From Anolis sagrei (lineage: Eukaryota > Chordata > Lepidosauria > Squamata > Anolidae), in the NCBI RefSeq assembly GCF_037176765.1, contig NC_090021.1:30682229-30746228 (forward strand): a stretch of DNA of 64,000 nt. Direction: 5' to 3'. The notes under the pieces were generated by a model. It was not told the DNA's origin, ran no database searches, and saw nothing but the letters and a program-made list of their open reading frames with translations. Below, piece after piece: positions 44,333 to 54,689 of this stretch. The position numbers and the translations under genes were made by a program. Position 1 is the stretch's first letter. Each line of letters opens with the position of its first letter.

Positions 44333-44518
44333 CTCCTCCTTTCTATCTTTCCTTCGCTCTCCCCGCTTTCACCTCGCCCCCTCTTCCCTTATCCACAGCC
44401 ACCTTTGTCGCATCTCCGTAATGCTCAGAACTTCCGGACCCAGCTATCATACTATCACCCAGCCCTGTATCCTGAAATATCAAAGCAGAAAATCCCATAT
44501 TATCTGAGTGTGGACTTA

Positions 44519-44667
44519 AGGCCCTTCCACACAGCCCTATATCCCAGAATATCAAGGGAGAAAATCCCGCAGTATCTGCTTTGAACTGGGTTATCTGAGT
44601 CCACACTCAGATAATGTGGGATTTTCCACCTTGATGTTCTGGGATATAGGACTGTGTGGAAGGCCCT
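44519..44667. mobile_element. MITE, PIF/Harbinger-like
   Basis: AGGCCCTTCCACACAGCCCT ... AGGACTGTGTGGAAGGCCCT with long inverted halves (ATATCCCAGAATATCAAGG). Flanked by TTA on both sides (44516-44518 and 44668-44670), a three-base duplication as in PIF/Harbinger. Confidence 0.75.
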
Positions 44668-44792
44668 TTAGACGATGTGTGACTTGAGCTGGACCCATTT
44701 TTTCCTCTATTTTCCACACTTAAGCAGAGCTCTGTTCCTGAAACTTAAGCCGAAAGCTTGGGAGTCACTGGATTAAATGGAATGCCTTAAGA

Positions 44793-45076
44793 CAGTGGCT
44801 CTCAACCAGTGGGTTCCTGGATGTTTTGGCCTACAACTCCTAGGGCCCTTCCACACAGCCCTATATCCCAGAATTTCAAGGCAGAAAATCCCTCATCTGA
44901 GTGTGGACTCACATAACCCAGTTCAAAGCAGATATTGTGGGATTTTCTGCCTTGAAATTCTGGGATATAGGGCTGTGTGGAAGGGCCCTAGAAATCCCAG
45001 CCAGTTTACCAGCTGTTAGGATTTCTTGGGAGTTGAAGGCCAAAACACCTGGGGGGACACAGGTTGAGAACCACTG
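44793..45076. mobile_element. hAT MITE with 8-bp target duplication, hosting another MITE
   Basis: CAGTGGCTCTCAACCAGTGG ... AGGTTGAGAACCACTG, flanked by perfect CCTTAAGA (44785-44792 and 45077-45084). It is interrupted at 44844-44988. Confidence 0.92.
44844..44988. mobile_element. PIF/Harbinger-like MITE nested in the hAT MITE
   Basis: GGCCCTTCCACACAGCCCTA ... AGGGCTGTGTGGAAGGGCCC, flanked by TAG. It has the same body as 44519-44667. Removing it restores the hAT sequence CTCCTAGAAATCCCAG. Confidence 0.85.
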
Positions 45077-45094
45077 CCTTAAGATAACTGTGGG

Positions 45095-45242
45095 CCGTTT
45101 CTGACAGTCCCTATGTTCCAGGATCTGATCCCAGGTTTTCTGTTTATCCCAGATTATCTGGCAGTGCAGACTCATGTAATCCAGTTTTAAGCAGAAAACC
45201 TGGGATCAGATCCTGGGGTGTAGGGCCTGTCTGGAAGGGCCC
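45095..45242. mobile_element. MITE with inverted halves
   Basis: CCAGGATCTGATCCCAGGTT (left) and AACCTGGGATCAGATCCTGG (right) are exact inverted copies. Same family as 33353-33492. Confidence 0.8.
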
Positions 45243-45250
45243 TGTTCTAT

Positions 45251-45485
45251 AAAACAGTGATTCCCAAAGTCTAATCTTCCATGTGTTTTGTGCTGCAAAA
45301 CATCTGGAGGACCGAAGTTTGGGGATCACTATCTTAAGCGGGATGCCTGAAGTATGCTGAGCCATATAGAGCCGTGTTTCCAAGACAACTATGCCATAGA
45401 GTGTTTCCCAAAGTCCAGCCTTCCAGACGGTTTGGACACCGTCTCCAAAACGTCCACAGGACCAAAGTTTAGGAACCACTGGATT
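45251..45485. mobile_element. Two small hAT-like MITEs
   Basis: 45253-45335 (AGTGATTCCCAAAGTCTAAT ... AGTTTGGGGATCACT) and 45401-45482 (TGTTTCCCAAAGTCCAGCCT ... AAAGTTTAGGAACCACTG) each have inverted ends. Confidence 0.65.
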
Positions 45486-45638
45486 GAATGAAGTGCCTGG
45501 AGCAGCATGCTGTGTTATGAAAACGTTTGGAGGACTGAAGGTTTTTTTTTTAATTTACTTCTCTCTCATCTCTCTTTTGATACAGTTACTCAATCAAGTA
45601 AATATTTATCTTTTTAAAATATTTATCTTGATATAGGG

Positions 45639-45773
45639 CAGTGGTTCCCAACCTGTGGGTCCCCAGATGTTTTGGCCTTCGACTCCCAGAAATCCTAACA
45701 CCTGGTAAACTGGCTGGGATTTCTGGGAGTTGTAGACCAAAATACCTGGGGACCCACAGGTTAAGAACCATTG
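45639..45773. mobile_element. hAT MITE
   Basis: CAGTGGTTCCCAACCTGTGG ... CCACAGGTTAAGAACCATTG with inverted halves. The possible target duplication is ATATAGGG/CAATAGGG (6 of 8). Confidence 0.85.
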
Positions 45774-45842
45774 CAATAGGGGCTCATTAAGTTTGGGGGT
45801 GACTGGGTTAAATAAAGTGTCTTGAGGCAGGTGTGCTGTAAT

Positions 45843-45982
45843 GTTTCCCAAATGCTCCTCTTCCAAGAGTTTTGGACTTCATCTATCTCAAGACTTTCTA
45901 ATCATTGGCCCAAGCATCTGAGGGTTTGGGGAGTTGAAGTCCAAAACCCCTGGAGAAATAGGGTTTGGGAATCATTGCTACC
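45843..45982. mobile_element. hAT-like MITE, diverged
   Basis: TGTTTCCCAAATGCTCCTCT with GAGTTTTGGACTTCATC on the left mirrors GAGTTGAAGTCCAAAACCCC and GGTTTGGGAATCATTGC on the right. Confidence 0.7.
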
Positions 45983-46327
45983 AAGAAAATTCACATGGGA
46001 AATTAGCTAGTGACTATTAGCCAAAACAGAACTTTAGTCTCTAATGAATGGGTAATGACAGTGTCAACAAAAACTTGCTCATTAGATTAAGCAGAGTGCT
46101 TAGAGCGTGCTTTGTTGTAGAGCAGTGGGTCTAAAACATTCGAAAGAGTGCAATTTATTTTATTTATTTACATTTGTCATGTCTGTTTTCCAATACAGGG
46201 TCTTAATAAAGTTAATAAGTACATTGGGGAATCACTGGATTAAGTGCAGTGCCTGGGGGCAGATGTGCTGTCAAACCGAGGTGCCCAAACTCCCCTTTCA
46301 GAGGTTTCAGGACACATCTCCATTAAG

Positions 46328-46512
46328 AATTAAAGCAACTTGGCACCACTTTAACTGCCATGGCTCAATGCCATAGAATCCTCGGAGTTGTAGCTTGGTG
46401 AGGTACCTGTACTCTTTAGCAGATAATGCTAAAGGCCTTGCAAAACAACAACTCCCAGGATTCCATAGCATCGAGACACAGCAGTAAAGGTGGCATCAAA
46501 TTGCAAATGGAC
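46328..46512. mobile_element. MITE of the 11178 family
   Basis: GGCACCACTTTAACTGCCAT, CAATGCCATAGAATCCTCGG and CCCAGGATTCCATAGCATCG with GCAGTAAAGGTGGCATCAAA are inverted halves around AGCAGATAATGCT. Confidence 0.85.
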
Positions 46513-46632
46513 CCTTGGATTTCAGCTTCCAGAATCCCTGATTGAATCAGCAAGAGATTAGATACCATTATCCCAAACCAAACAATGCAACTGATTTCTA
46601 TGTACTATATCTTGGAAAATGGGGTAAAGATT

Positions 46633-46748
46633 GTTGTTCATTCGTTCAGTCGTTTCCAACTCTTTGTAACTTCATGGATCAGTCCAAGCCAGAGCTCCCC
46701 GTCGAAGGAGCTGGGGGCCGTCGCCACCCCCAGCTCCTTCAAGGTGAA
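46633..46748 (-). mobile_element. BovB (RTE) LINE C-terminal fragment
   Basis: On the minus strand the sequence gives the end of the BovB reverse transcriptase, roughly ATDxxxWxALAWTDP then VTKSWKRLNE. On the plus strand it reads GTTCATTCGTTCAGTCGTTT, CCAACTCTTTGTAACTTCAT, GGGCCGTCGCCACCCCCAGC. The same end is known from squamate and ruminant genomes. Confidence 0.75.
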
Positions 46749-46759
46749 TTCAGTTTACT

Positions 46760-47754
46760 TGCCCTGTTTTTTCTTCTTGTTTCTTTTGTTCACTAATGAA
46801 GCATTCTGATGCTAATTCCAGTTTTGTATGTTCTTTATATCCCCTTCTATACTGCTTGCACTACTTTTCCCTGCTGTGTCAAGGTGCTGCTTTTGCTCCT
46901 TGACAAAGCATTGGTGAAATGAAAGATCCTCACTATCTGGATTATTACTCCGGAGTATAATGTTTACAGTGCAGTGCTTTGAATGGTGGCTTGTTTCACT
47001 TCTGTAATACATTTCATTGATGACAAGCATTCAGAACTAAAAGGCATTATTAATCATACATATTAACCTGTTAGTATGATAAATAATTTTATAAAGCAGT
47101 GTCCATTACTGTGTAAACCTATGTTGACAGTATGTGTAATGGATAACAGCTTGACAGTGTTGGAAACTTTTTGCTAGTTGATCATTTTATTTTTCAAACA
47201 GTTCAAATGAATGCTTTGCTGATGGAGAAGATCTTATGTGGGCTTTGAATTCTGTTTCAAATGTCCTAAATCCAGTGCCTTTGTCATTATGGGAAAGTCT
47301 ATCCCCAAAATATGATACATGAATACCATCTTGTCTGTATGCTTTAATTCACATCTGCAAATGTCACCAAGTCATAGAGCTTTCAAAACTCTGTATTGTA
47401 CCACTAGTACACACTGCATGTAATTATTTCCAGTTTCAGCTATGTTATTCCTGAAAATTTGTAAAGTAATGTAATTGTATGTCGAAGCAAACAGTGTGAC
47501 TGTGTATCGGACACCATTTTGAGAAAGTTTACATTTTGATTTAAGATGGGAAAAGTAAAACACCTGCTTAATGCTCAATCGAAAATTGTTGAATTTTGAC
47601 TAGATTGTGTTGATCATTGGTACATTTTCTGTTAACACTTCATAAGATGATATTCATAGTGATGGAGTGCAGAGCTTCACATAACACTAAACATATTTCT
47701 GTATAGTATATGCAAGTCTGAGCATTTCAAGGTTTTTGAGTATCGTCCCTTGTT
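46760..47754. other. Intergenic, nothing recognised
   Basis: No gene, RNA gene or transposon was recognised. Confidence 0.5.
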
Positions 47755-47995
47755 TTGTAAACAATAATAAATAAAATAAATAAATATAAAGTTTGTTTAT
47801 ATCCTGCCACGGGCAACAGAATACAGTGAAATACATATAACAATGTCAAATTACGTAGAACAAATATATATAAAACAGCATAAACCTTCTTCTAGTTTAA
47901 ATAAAAGAACTCAATAAAACACAGCAATAGCTGCGGATTAAAATACAGTCATATCAGTGCCAGTCATAGCAAGTGCACAAGTCAAGTATTAACTA
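47755..47995 (-). mobile_element. LINE 3' tail
   Basis: An AATAAATAAAATAAAT run followed by TTTATATCCTGCCACGGGCA and an AT-rich UTR resembles the inverted L2-type tails elsewhere in the window. Confidence 0.55.
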
Positions 47996-48559
47996 TTGTT
48001 TTCAAACTTCTTATACTTTGTATACATAGCTGTCGAATACTGTTCTGAAGTATTGTCTGGAATTCTTGCTCATAAGATTGCATGATGATACTGGTATAGA
48101 GCTAAAATCTGATTAGGGCTATTCCCAAATGTCCTTGTCAACCTCTTACTGATTGGACACTTTGATATACAGAAGATTTCAGAAACCAAAATGGAAAGGA
48201 TGCCAATTGGAGTACAAATGGTGGAAAATTCATATCTGACACGACATGATATAAAAAACATTCCTATAAGGGCACTTCCAGGCAGGGCTTAAACCTACTT
48301 CGGAGCTGATGAAAGCTGATTAAAGATGCCATTATAGCAGATTCTGACAATGGGATGTCCAGCAACTCCATCAGTCAGATTACCCCGGATAGATTTCGTT
48401 TAGTGAATGACATTGATGTTTGCAAGCTGCTAGAAAAAAATGAGAAGTTTTCTCAAACTATTTCAAACTGACTTCAGAGTAGGGAATGGAGCTGAGACCT
48501 CTGTGGTTACCTACTAGTGCATCATCTCTAACTGAGGTTGAAGGGGAATGTGTGTTTTG

Positions 48560-49105
48560 CTCATTCTTTTAGTTCTCAGAGTGATGTTAAATGCCATTGA
48601 CCATGCTATCCTCTTGGAATGTCTCATGTGTTATGAATTGGGAGCATTGTGTTTCAGTGATTCCAGTCCTATGGTTAGGCCCAGTCCAGTCTGTAGTGCT
48701 TGGGGATAGCTGCTCCTCAACAAAGGAATTGTTACATGGCATGCTACAAGGTGCCATTCTGTCCCCAATGCTGTATAACATCTACGTGAAACTGCTGGGA
48801 GAGATCATCCAGAGGCTTGGAGTGGGGTGCTATCAGGATGCTGATAACACCCAAAATATTCTTCTCCATGCCCTCAAAAATAACCTCAGACAAGGTCTCC
48901 TCTTAATGAATGCCTAAAGGAGAAAATCAGTCAAATAGATTAAAACAAACACGTGAATCGAGACAAGTTGGAGCTTATCATCAATTGTTCTGATCTGGAT
49001 TTAGAGTTGTGTTCATCAGTCCTGGATGGGGTTATACTCCCCCTGAAAGACTGTTCACAATTGAGTGCTCCTGGATCCACTACCAGGACTGTGCCCCAGC
49101 TGGCT
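48560..49105 (+). mobile_element. L2 LINE reverse transcriptase fossil
   Basis: One frame reads HGMLQGAILSPMLYNIYVKL then LGEIIQRLGVGCYQDADNTQ. This matches the reverse transcriptase PQGSVLSPMLFNIYMKPLGE...YADDTQ block, with the catalytic YADD replaced by DADN, followed by the INCSDLDLELCSSVLDGV region. It stops at ~49105, where a SINE-like repeat begins. Confidence 0.8.
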
Positions 49106-49562
49106 GGGAGTCGGCTGCATTAAGATCATCCTTTACCGAAAGGTCATGAGTTTGGAGCCAGCCCAGGTCAGAGTGAGCTTCTGACCAATTTGTGTAGCTT
49201 GCTGTTGGCCTTTGCAGCCCGAAAGATAGTTGCATCTGTCAAGTAGGAAATTTAGGTACCGCTTATGCGGGGAGGCTAATTTAACTAATTTTGGAGGCCA
49301 TAAAAATCTCCAGCCACCATGCAAATAATGAGGAAGTACTTCATCAGTGTCACAAATTGATGGTGAAGCGACAGCTCACCTGGTGGCCAGAATACCCTCA
49401 TGAAAAGCTGGAATGTTAAATAGCCTCTGAGTTTCTGTCTATATATGTTGTGTGTCTATGGCATTGAATGTTTGCCATGTATTGTATATGCACATTGTAA
49501 TCCTCACTGAGTGCGGGGTGAAAAGGGTGGAATATAAATACTGTAAATAAATAATAAATAAT
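49106..49562 (+). mobile_element. SINE-like repeat with LINE-type tail
   Basis: Head GCTGGCTGGGAGTCGGCTGC, ACCGAAAGGTCATGAGTTTG and CTTTGCAGCCCGAAAGATAG. The tail AAAAGGGTGGAATATAAATA ends in AATAAATAATAAATAATA. It matches a family I recall as common in Anolis. Confidence 0.6.
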
Positions 49563-49564
49563 AC

Positions 49565-50197
49565 TTCAAATGAAAGTCTAAACAGATGCAACAGCCAGGA
49601 GTATTATGACCAGATTTAGCTATTATTCACACCTATCTGGAGTTAGAAGATCTATGTTAATGTACACACAGGAAACCCCAGCTTCTATAATATGGTGTAC
49701 ATTGGGCTATCTTTGCATCAAGTTTGAAAATGCCAATTAGTTTGAAACATGGCAAGCAGATTGGTTGCTAGCACATCTAGGAATGATAATACATCAGTAT
49801 TCAAATCACTTCACTGCCAGTTATTTTTTAGTATGCTACTAAATGTTGGTGGTTACCTTTAAATGTTACCTTATTTGGGTTTAGTTTACCTATGGAATTA
49901 CTTTTTTCCATATAATCCATTCTTTATACTCTACTCCTCTGGAGGATATTTGCTTCAGCCAGCCTGAACTTGTCTGACTGCCGTTACTCACAAGACATTT
50001 TCTTTTGCCATCTTGGTTGTGGGATGGCTTGCTAGAGGAAAATAATCACCAGATACACACTCTTAAGTTCAAAACAGTAACAGTGATCTTTCTTTTCTGA
50101 CAAATCTGTTCTGATTCTTTTTAAATTATGTGTTTCAAAATATACATTGTTTTAATATGTTTTGGTTTTATATGCCTTTTTACCTGCTGTTATTTGT
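49565..50197. other. Intergenic, nothing recognised
   Basis: No gene or repeat end was recognised. Confidence 0.45.
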
Positions 50198-50199
50198 AC

Positions 50200-50535
50200 A
50201 AGAAGCTCCCCTGGTGGTGCAGCGGGTTAAACTACTGAGCTGCTGAACTTGCTGACTGAAAGGTTGGTGGTTCAAATCTGGGGAGCAGGATATGCTCATG
50301 CTGTTAGCCCCAGTTTCTGCCAACCTAGCAGTTTGAAAACATGCGAATGTGAATAGATCAATAGGTACAGCTTCTGCGGGAAAGTAATGGCGCTCCATGC
50401 AGACATGCTGGCCACGTGACCTTGGAGGTGTCTACAGACAATGCCGGCTCTTTGGCTTAGAAGTGGAGATGAGCATCATTCCCCAGAGTCAGACATGACT
50501 AGACTTAAGGTCAGAGGAAACCTTTACCTATATGT
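50200..50535 (+). mobile_element. Sauria SINE, full length
   Basis: tRNA-like head CCCCTGGTGGTGCAGCGGGT, AAAGGTTGGTGGTTCAAATC (B-box), then TAGCCCCAGTTTCTGCCAAC, GGAGGTGTCTACAGACAATG and CAGAGTCAGACATGACTAGA, ending CCTTTACCTATAT, the ACCTTT-type tail of this squamate-specific SINE. Confidence 0.92.
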
Positions 50536-50876
50536 ATAAGTGTATGTGTGTCAATAGAAGCATAACAAATTAAGGTGGACTGTCTTCCCATCCTCTTTGG
50601 GCTCCGTAATACTCTTCTCAGAAGCTCTAGGAAAAAAATCAAGTGTGCTCCTAATTTGCTGCTCTACCTAGATCTATGAAAACAGAATTGTCAGGTGTTA
50701 ATTTTGGTTTACTCCTTAGGGAATGCATCAGATTGTGTCACTGCCTATCTAAAGCGGCAGAAGGCAAGATGTTTCAACTGATTACATGGTGTGGCTAATC
50801 CACAGACTGATAGTATTTCCACATTAATGTATGTTGGGTATCTATCAGCATATTCCTCTTAAAAGGTATTGGAAGG

Positions 50877-51182
50877 CCAATGGCGCAAGGCTTGCTTCTC
50901 AAATATCTGGAGGTAGTGGTAAAGACTGCACAGCTCCTTTCGGAAAAACTAAGAAACTTCCATCTGAACATGAGGAAGAACTTCCTGACTGTGAGAGCTG
51001 TTCAGCAGTGGAACTCTCTGCCCCGGAGTGTGGTGGAGGCTCCTTCTTTGGAAGCTTTTAAACAGAGGCTGGATGGCCATCTGTCAGGGGTGATTTGAAT
51101 GCAATATTCCTGCTTCTTGGCAGGGGGTTGGACTGGATGGCCCATGAGCTTTCTTCCAACTCTTTGATTCTATGATTCTATC
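50877..51182 (+). mobile_element. CR1 LINE 3' end
   Basis: Encodes KLRNFHLNMRKNFLTVRAVQ, QWNSLPRSVVEAPSLEAF and KQRLDGHLSG, then GGGGGTTGGACTGGATGGCC and a (TTTGATTCTATGATTCTA)-type end. Confidence 0.88.
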
Positions 51183-51341
51183 TCACATAAACTAAGTCCC
51201 TTGAAAAAATTGCTTTTAAAAAAAAATAGCACACAAGTTTAAATTACTCTCTATCTTTGCTGAAAGAAGAGAATAAGTTATTGTTCTGTGCTGCTGCTGT
51301 AAGGAAACTTTGAGCTCTGAAATCAGCAATAAGCAGTTCCC

Positions 51342-51653
51342 TGTCAGCTCACGACAGCTGGGCTCAATGATGACACGAGACTTCCATCGTAATCAACCAA
51401 AGAACTTTACTATCAGATACTCAGACACAGAAAAAGCTGGGATTGCCTGGTCGCAGCAGGCAACCCCTTATATACACTCCCACTTGTTCGAAAGGCAGAC
51501 TCCCGCCAAATCCAGAACCCTGCGCAAAAGTTTCCCGCCACCAAACAACTGCCTTCCTTCAAGGCCACCAGCTGCAGGATCCTTATCAGGGTAAGACGTC
51601 AGGAGTCTAGTTTTTGGCGCCAAAGTCTGGGCTCCGGAAACTGGATCCTGACA
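51342..51653 (-). mobile_element. Solo LTR of an LTR retroelement (fossil)
   Basis: 312 bp with TGTCA...TGACA ends. Read on the minus strand it has a TATA box (GTATATAAGGGG) followed by an AGTAAA polyadenylation-like signal before the 3' end, the usual U3-R-U5 order. No internal coding region adjoins it, so it is a solo LTR. The flanks (GTTCC and GTTCT) suggest a roughly 5-bp target duplication. The family (gypsy-like or ERV) is not decided. It looks fairly young, as the promoter signals are intact. Confidence 0.7.
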
Positions 51654-51659
51654 GTTCTC

Positions 51660-53540
51660 AGTGTATCATCCCACTCTCCGACTGGTAGAGAAGCACCTTT
51701 TTTCTCAAACACCCAAGTAGACAAAAAGTAAAGGCTGATATGTACCACCTGCAGCATTCCTTTATCAAATACATGTGGCCAGTCCCACTGCTTTTGTGTT
51801 CCTTGCAATGTTATTCTCAGCCACAAGGTGATGCAAAGAGATGCTTATCTACAGCTTTAATTTTCATCATCTTTCCATGGGGATGGGAGGTGAATCAGGA
51901 AGACTATTCCTCTGACAATGTTTTGTGTTATGGAAATTACTATGTTCTCTTTTCTACTGATTAAAACATTCAACCATATCTTAGGACTTAGTGGTATTAT
52001 AGAGGGAGCACCTCCTATAGAGGTTTTATTATAGAGGGAGCACATGAAGTTGAATACATACAAGATGATGTCACATCAATCTCACCTTTTTCTTAAAACT
52101 ATCATTGCATTAGGTTTAATTGGAATAAGCATTTCCTTAATACTGAGGCATGGTGGGAAGAGACAACATGGCTAGTGCATTGTTTTATTTAATTTTTTGT
52201 CATACTTATCCACAAAAATGCCAGTCTTGACAAATTCCATACTCTAGATTTGATATAACCTTTCAGAACACCCTGCTGAGATTCTCAAGGTCTGGAAAAT
52301 ATACTCTTCTGTCTTAAGAAATGACATTGGAGTAGAGATTCCTTCTTCGATTGGTGGGATGACTACTGTAGTGTTACTGCATAAAAAGTTATGTTTCTTA
52401 TAATCTCAGCAAGCCCTGTGCCACCATTGGCCCAGTATAATTACCCACAAGCTTCTCATGGTGAAAACCAATTTTGGAGATGAAAAAATTCCATGGTTGA
52501 TTGAGTTTTCCTCTTGCTTTATAGCTTTCTTCTCGCCATGTTGTATTTCCAGTTGCCAAAGTCAGTCAGCCCTCCACATTTTCATGTTAAACATTAATAA
52601 CTGTCAATATTCACAGATTGCTGTTTTTGCTGTAGCCTCTGCTACCGCCTGATACATAATCCAAAAAATATGTTCTCTCCAAGCATTTCCAGGTCTTCCA
52701 GCATGGTATTGTGATTGTTGTTACCATTATCATCATTGTCCTTCTTTAATCTCATGATGAATTCTATAGTTCACTTCTGGCAGAGGTTGACCATGGAGTT
52801 GTGCTGAAGGACCTAGAAATACCTTTGGGTTTAAAAAGTGTGATTTTTATTTTTAGTTTCATTTTTTCCCATTTTTGTGGGGATCCTACACCCCTAACTC
52901 CAACAATTTCAGAGGGACTTCAGGCTTAATTTCAGTTCATTTAAAACATGTCCTTAATTCCACCCCTAAAAACACATAAGCCAGAGGGTGTCATTCAAGG
53001 TGATTGACACAGGATAAGCAGCAATATGGTTTTAATGACTTGGAGCAATGTGTAAAGTAACTGCGTCTGATGCACTTTTTAACCAGCATTTCCTGTCAAA
53101 AAGAACCTGAGGTGGGGCATCTTTTTATACCTTGGTTTTCATTTGTAATGCACTGTAATGCATCACGTGAAGGCCCAAACCCACTAAATAGTAAAATGAG
53201 GGATTATTTCCACTGCTCATCTGCTGCTGGCAGAGATTTCTCTAAAGTGGATTACACTGATTAGTATTAGGATGACGTATTGTAGATCCAGCTTTAATCA
53301 TTTGCAACTTTGAAGCTGTTATTCCTTTGCGTAGAAGGGACCACCAGAAATAGTAGCACATGCCATTTGCCAATAATATTTTTTTTCCACTTGCGGAAAA
53401 CTTGTTAATTTTGCCCACATCTCTTCAACTTCTGGCTTGACAAGATGGAAATGTCAAACAATGGCTTGACTAGAGCAACCTTATTTGGACTCTCCAAGGC
53501 CTGAATGGTGGCAGATCATCTTTTGCAGTTGTTCCCTTTA
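51660..53540. other. Intergenic upstream of PRPH2, little recognised
   Basis: Apart from a short direct repeat of TTATTATAGAGGGAGCAC (at 51996 and 52026) nothing was identified. The PRPH2 promoter should lie in its right part. Confidence 0.4.
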
Positions 53541-53591
53541 CCAAAAAAGGATTAATTTTTGCGGAGGCTCAATACATTCAGCATTTCTAAG
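53541..53591 (+). promoter_or_regulatory. PRPH2: PRPH2 5' UTR or proximal promoter with CRX-like site
   Basis: GGATTAA at 53549-53555 is the reverse complement of the TTAATCC core bound by CRX/OTX homeoproteins, which drive photoreceptor genes. It is 37 bp before the ATG, so it may sit in the 5' UTR. No TATA box is close by. A 7-base match can occur by chance. Confidence 0.3.
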
Positions 53592-54172
53592 ATGGCGCTG
53601 TTGAAAGTCAAGTTCAACCAGAAGAAAAGGGTAAAACTAGCACAAGGACTATGGCTCATGAATTGGTTTTCAGTGTTTGCAGGGATCGTTGTTTTCTCGA
53701 TGGGACTGTTCCTGAAAATTGAGCTCAGGAAGCGAAGTGATGTGATGGACAACTCAGAAAGCCACTTTGTGCCCAATTCCTTGATATTGGTGGGTATACT
53801 AGCCTGTGCGTTCAATGCGTTTGCAGGCAAGATATGCTATGATTCTCTGGATCCTGCTAAATTTGTGAAGTGGAAGCCTCTCGTGAAAGTTTATCTATTG
53901 TCATGCTCACTTTTTATCATCTTCACCTTTTTTGTTGCTCTTTTTTGTTTTCTGATGAGGGGTTCTCTGGAGAGTACACTAGCGCAAGGGCTAAAGAACG
54001 GGATGAAATTCTATCGTGATACAGATACTCCAGGAAGGTGCTTCATGAAGAAAACAATTGATTTGCTCCAGATGGAGTTCAAATGCTGTGGAAACAATGG
54101 TTTCAGGGACTGGTTTGAGATTCAGTGGATCAGCAACAGATACTTGGACTTTAGCTCCAAGGAAGTGAAAGA
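53592..54172 (+). CDS. PRPH2: Peripherin-2 (RDS), exon 1
   Basis: Tetraspanin that shapes and stabilises the rims of photoreceptor outer-segment discs, working with ROM1. Exon 1 codes 193 residues plus two bases and is 581 nt long, as in the human gene, ending at GTAAGTAC. The start is [20 protein letters not shown]. Transmembrane helices lie at about 20-42, 62-80 and 100-122. The second extracellular loop has Cys150 (TPGRCFMKK, the inter-dimer disulfide cysteine), the CCG motif ([18 protein letters not shown], Cys165-166) and [12 protein letters not shown]. An upstream in-frame extension without ATG is not used. Exons 2 and 3 were not found up to 64000, so intron 1 runs beyond the window. 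Confidence 0.98.
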
Positions 54173-54448
54173 GTAAGTACTTTGTTAGAATGCAATTTGT
54201 ACTCTTCTGTGTTTACAATTGAATAGCTGTTACCAGTCATCAATATCATGCATAGCACTACTAGGTATACCCATTTTGTGCCTCTTATCTTTGTTGTTTT
54301 TGGCTTACGGCAACCCTGCGTAAGTAAAACCTCCAGATCGCTCTGTATCAACAGCCCTACTCAGATCTCCCAACTCAGGGTGTCTGTGGCTTCCTTCTTT
54401 AAGGGTGTTGCCATCCACAGTAACATTTTTAACAATTGAATGATCCCA

Positions 54449-54686
54449 GAGAAAACAAAAAAACAAATAGATGAATTGATTCTCCTGCAGAAGTTGTTTA
54501 TTCAGGCATTCAGAAAAATAAGAGGTCTATTTATATAGGACTAGAAAAAAGAAAGATTGCATTACAAGTTCCTTATTCAGAAAGTCTTCCTCCTTTCTAT
54601 AAAAACAGAGAAAACAGAGCTGAATGCCTGAATAAAGTAACCTCCCAAAATAAGTAGTCTATTCATCCATCTGTTTTTGTTTTCTC
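54449..54686. repeat. Inverted-repeat element in PRPH2 intron 1
   Basis: The arms start GAGAAAACAAAAA and continue ATGAAT...TTTATTCAGGCATTCAG. The right arm is its complement (CTGAATGCCTGAATAAAG ... TTTTTGTTTTCTC). The arms are ~65-70 bp and diverged in the middle. Probably a MITE of unknown family. Confidence 0.75.
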
Positions 54687-54689
54687 TAG

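Larger units (their letters stand above)
43709..44459. mobile_element. Transposon with ~50-bp inverted ends and 9-bp target duplication
   Basis: The left end 43709-43759 (ATAGTATGATAGCTGGATCC, GGAAGCTCC, TTACGGAGATGC) and right end 44408-44458 are inverted copies with about 6 mismatches in 50. Flanks CAGCCCTAT and CAGCCCTGT match at 8 of 9 positions. Long inverted ends with a 9-bp duplication suggest a Mutator-like element, though the superfamily is uncertain. The interior holds telomere-like repeats and a nested hAT. Confidence 0.75.
43688..44516. mobile_element. MITE split by a larger transposon with long inverted ends
   Basis: The outer MITE gives GGGCCCTTCCACACAGCCCT (43688-43708) and, after the insertion, CAGCCCTGTATCCTGAAATA up to ~44516. 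Its family is the same as the whole copies at 44519-44667 and 44844-44988. Confidence 0.75.
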
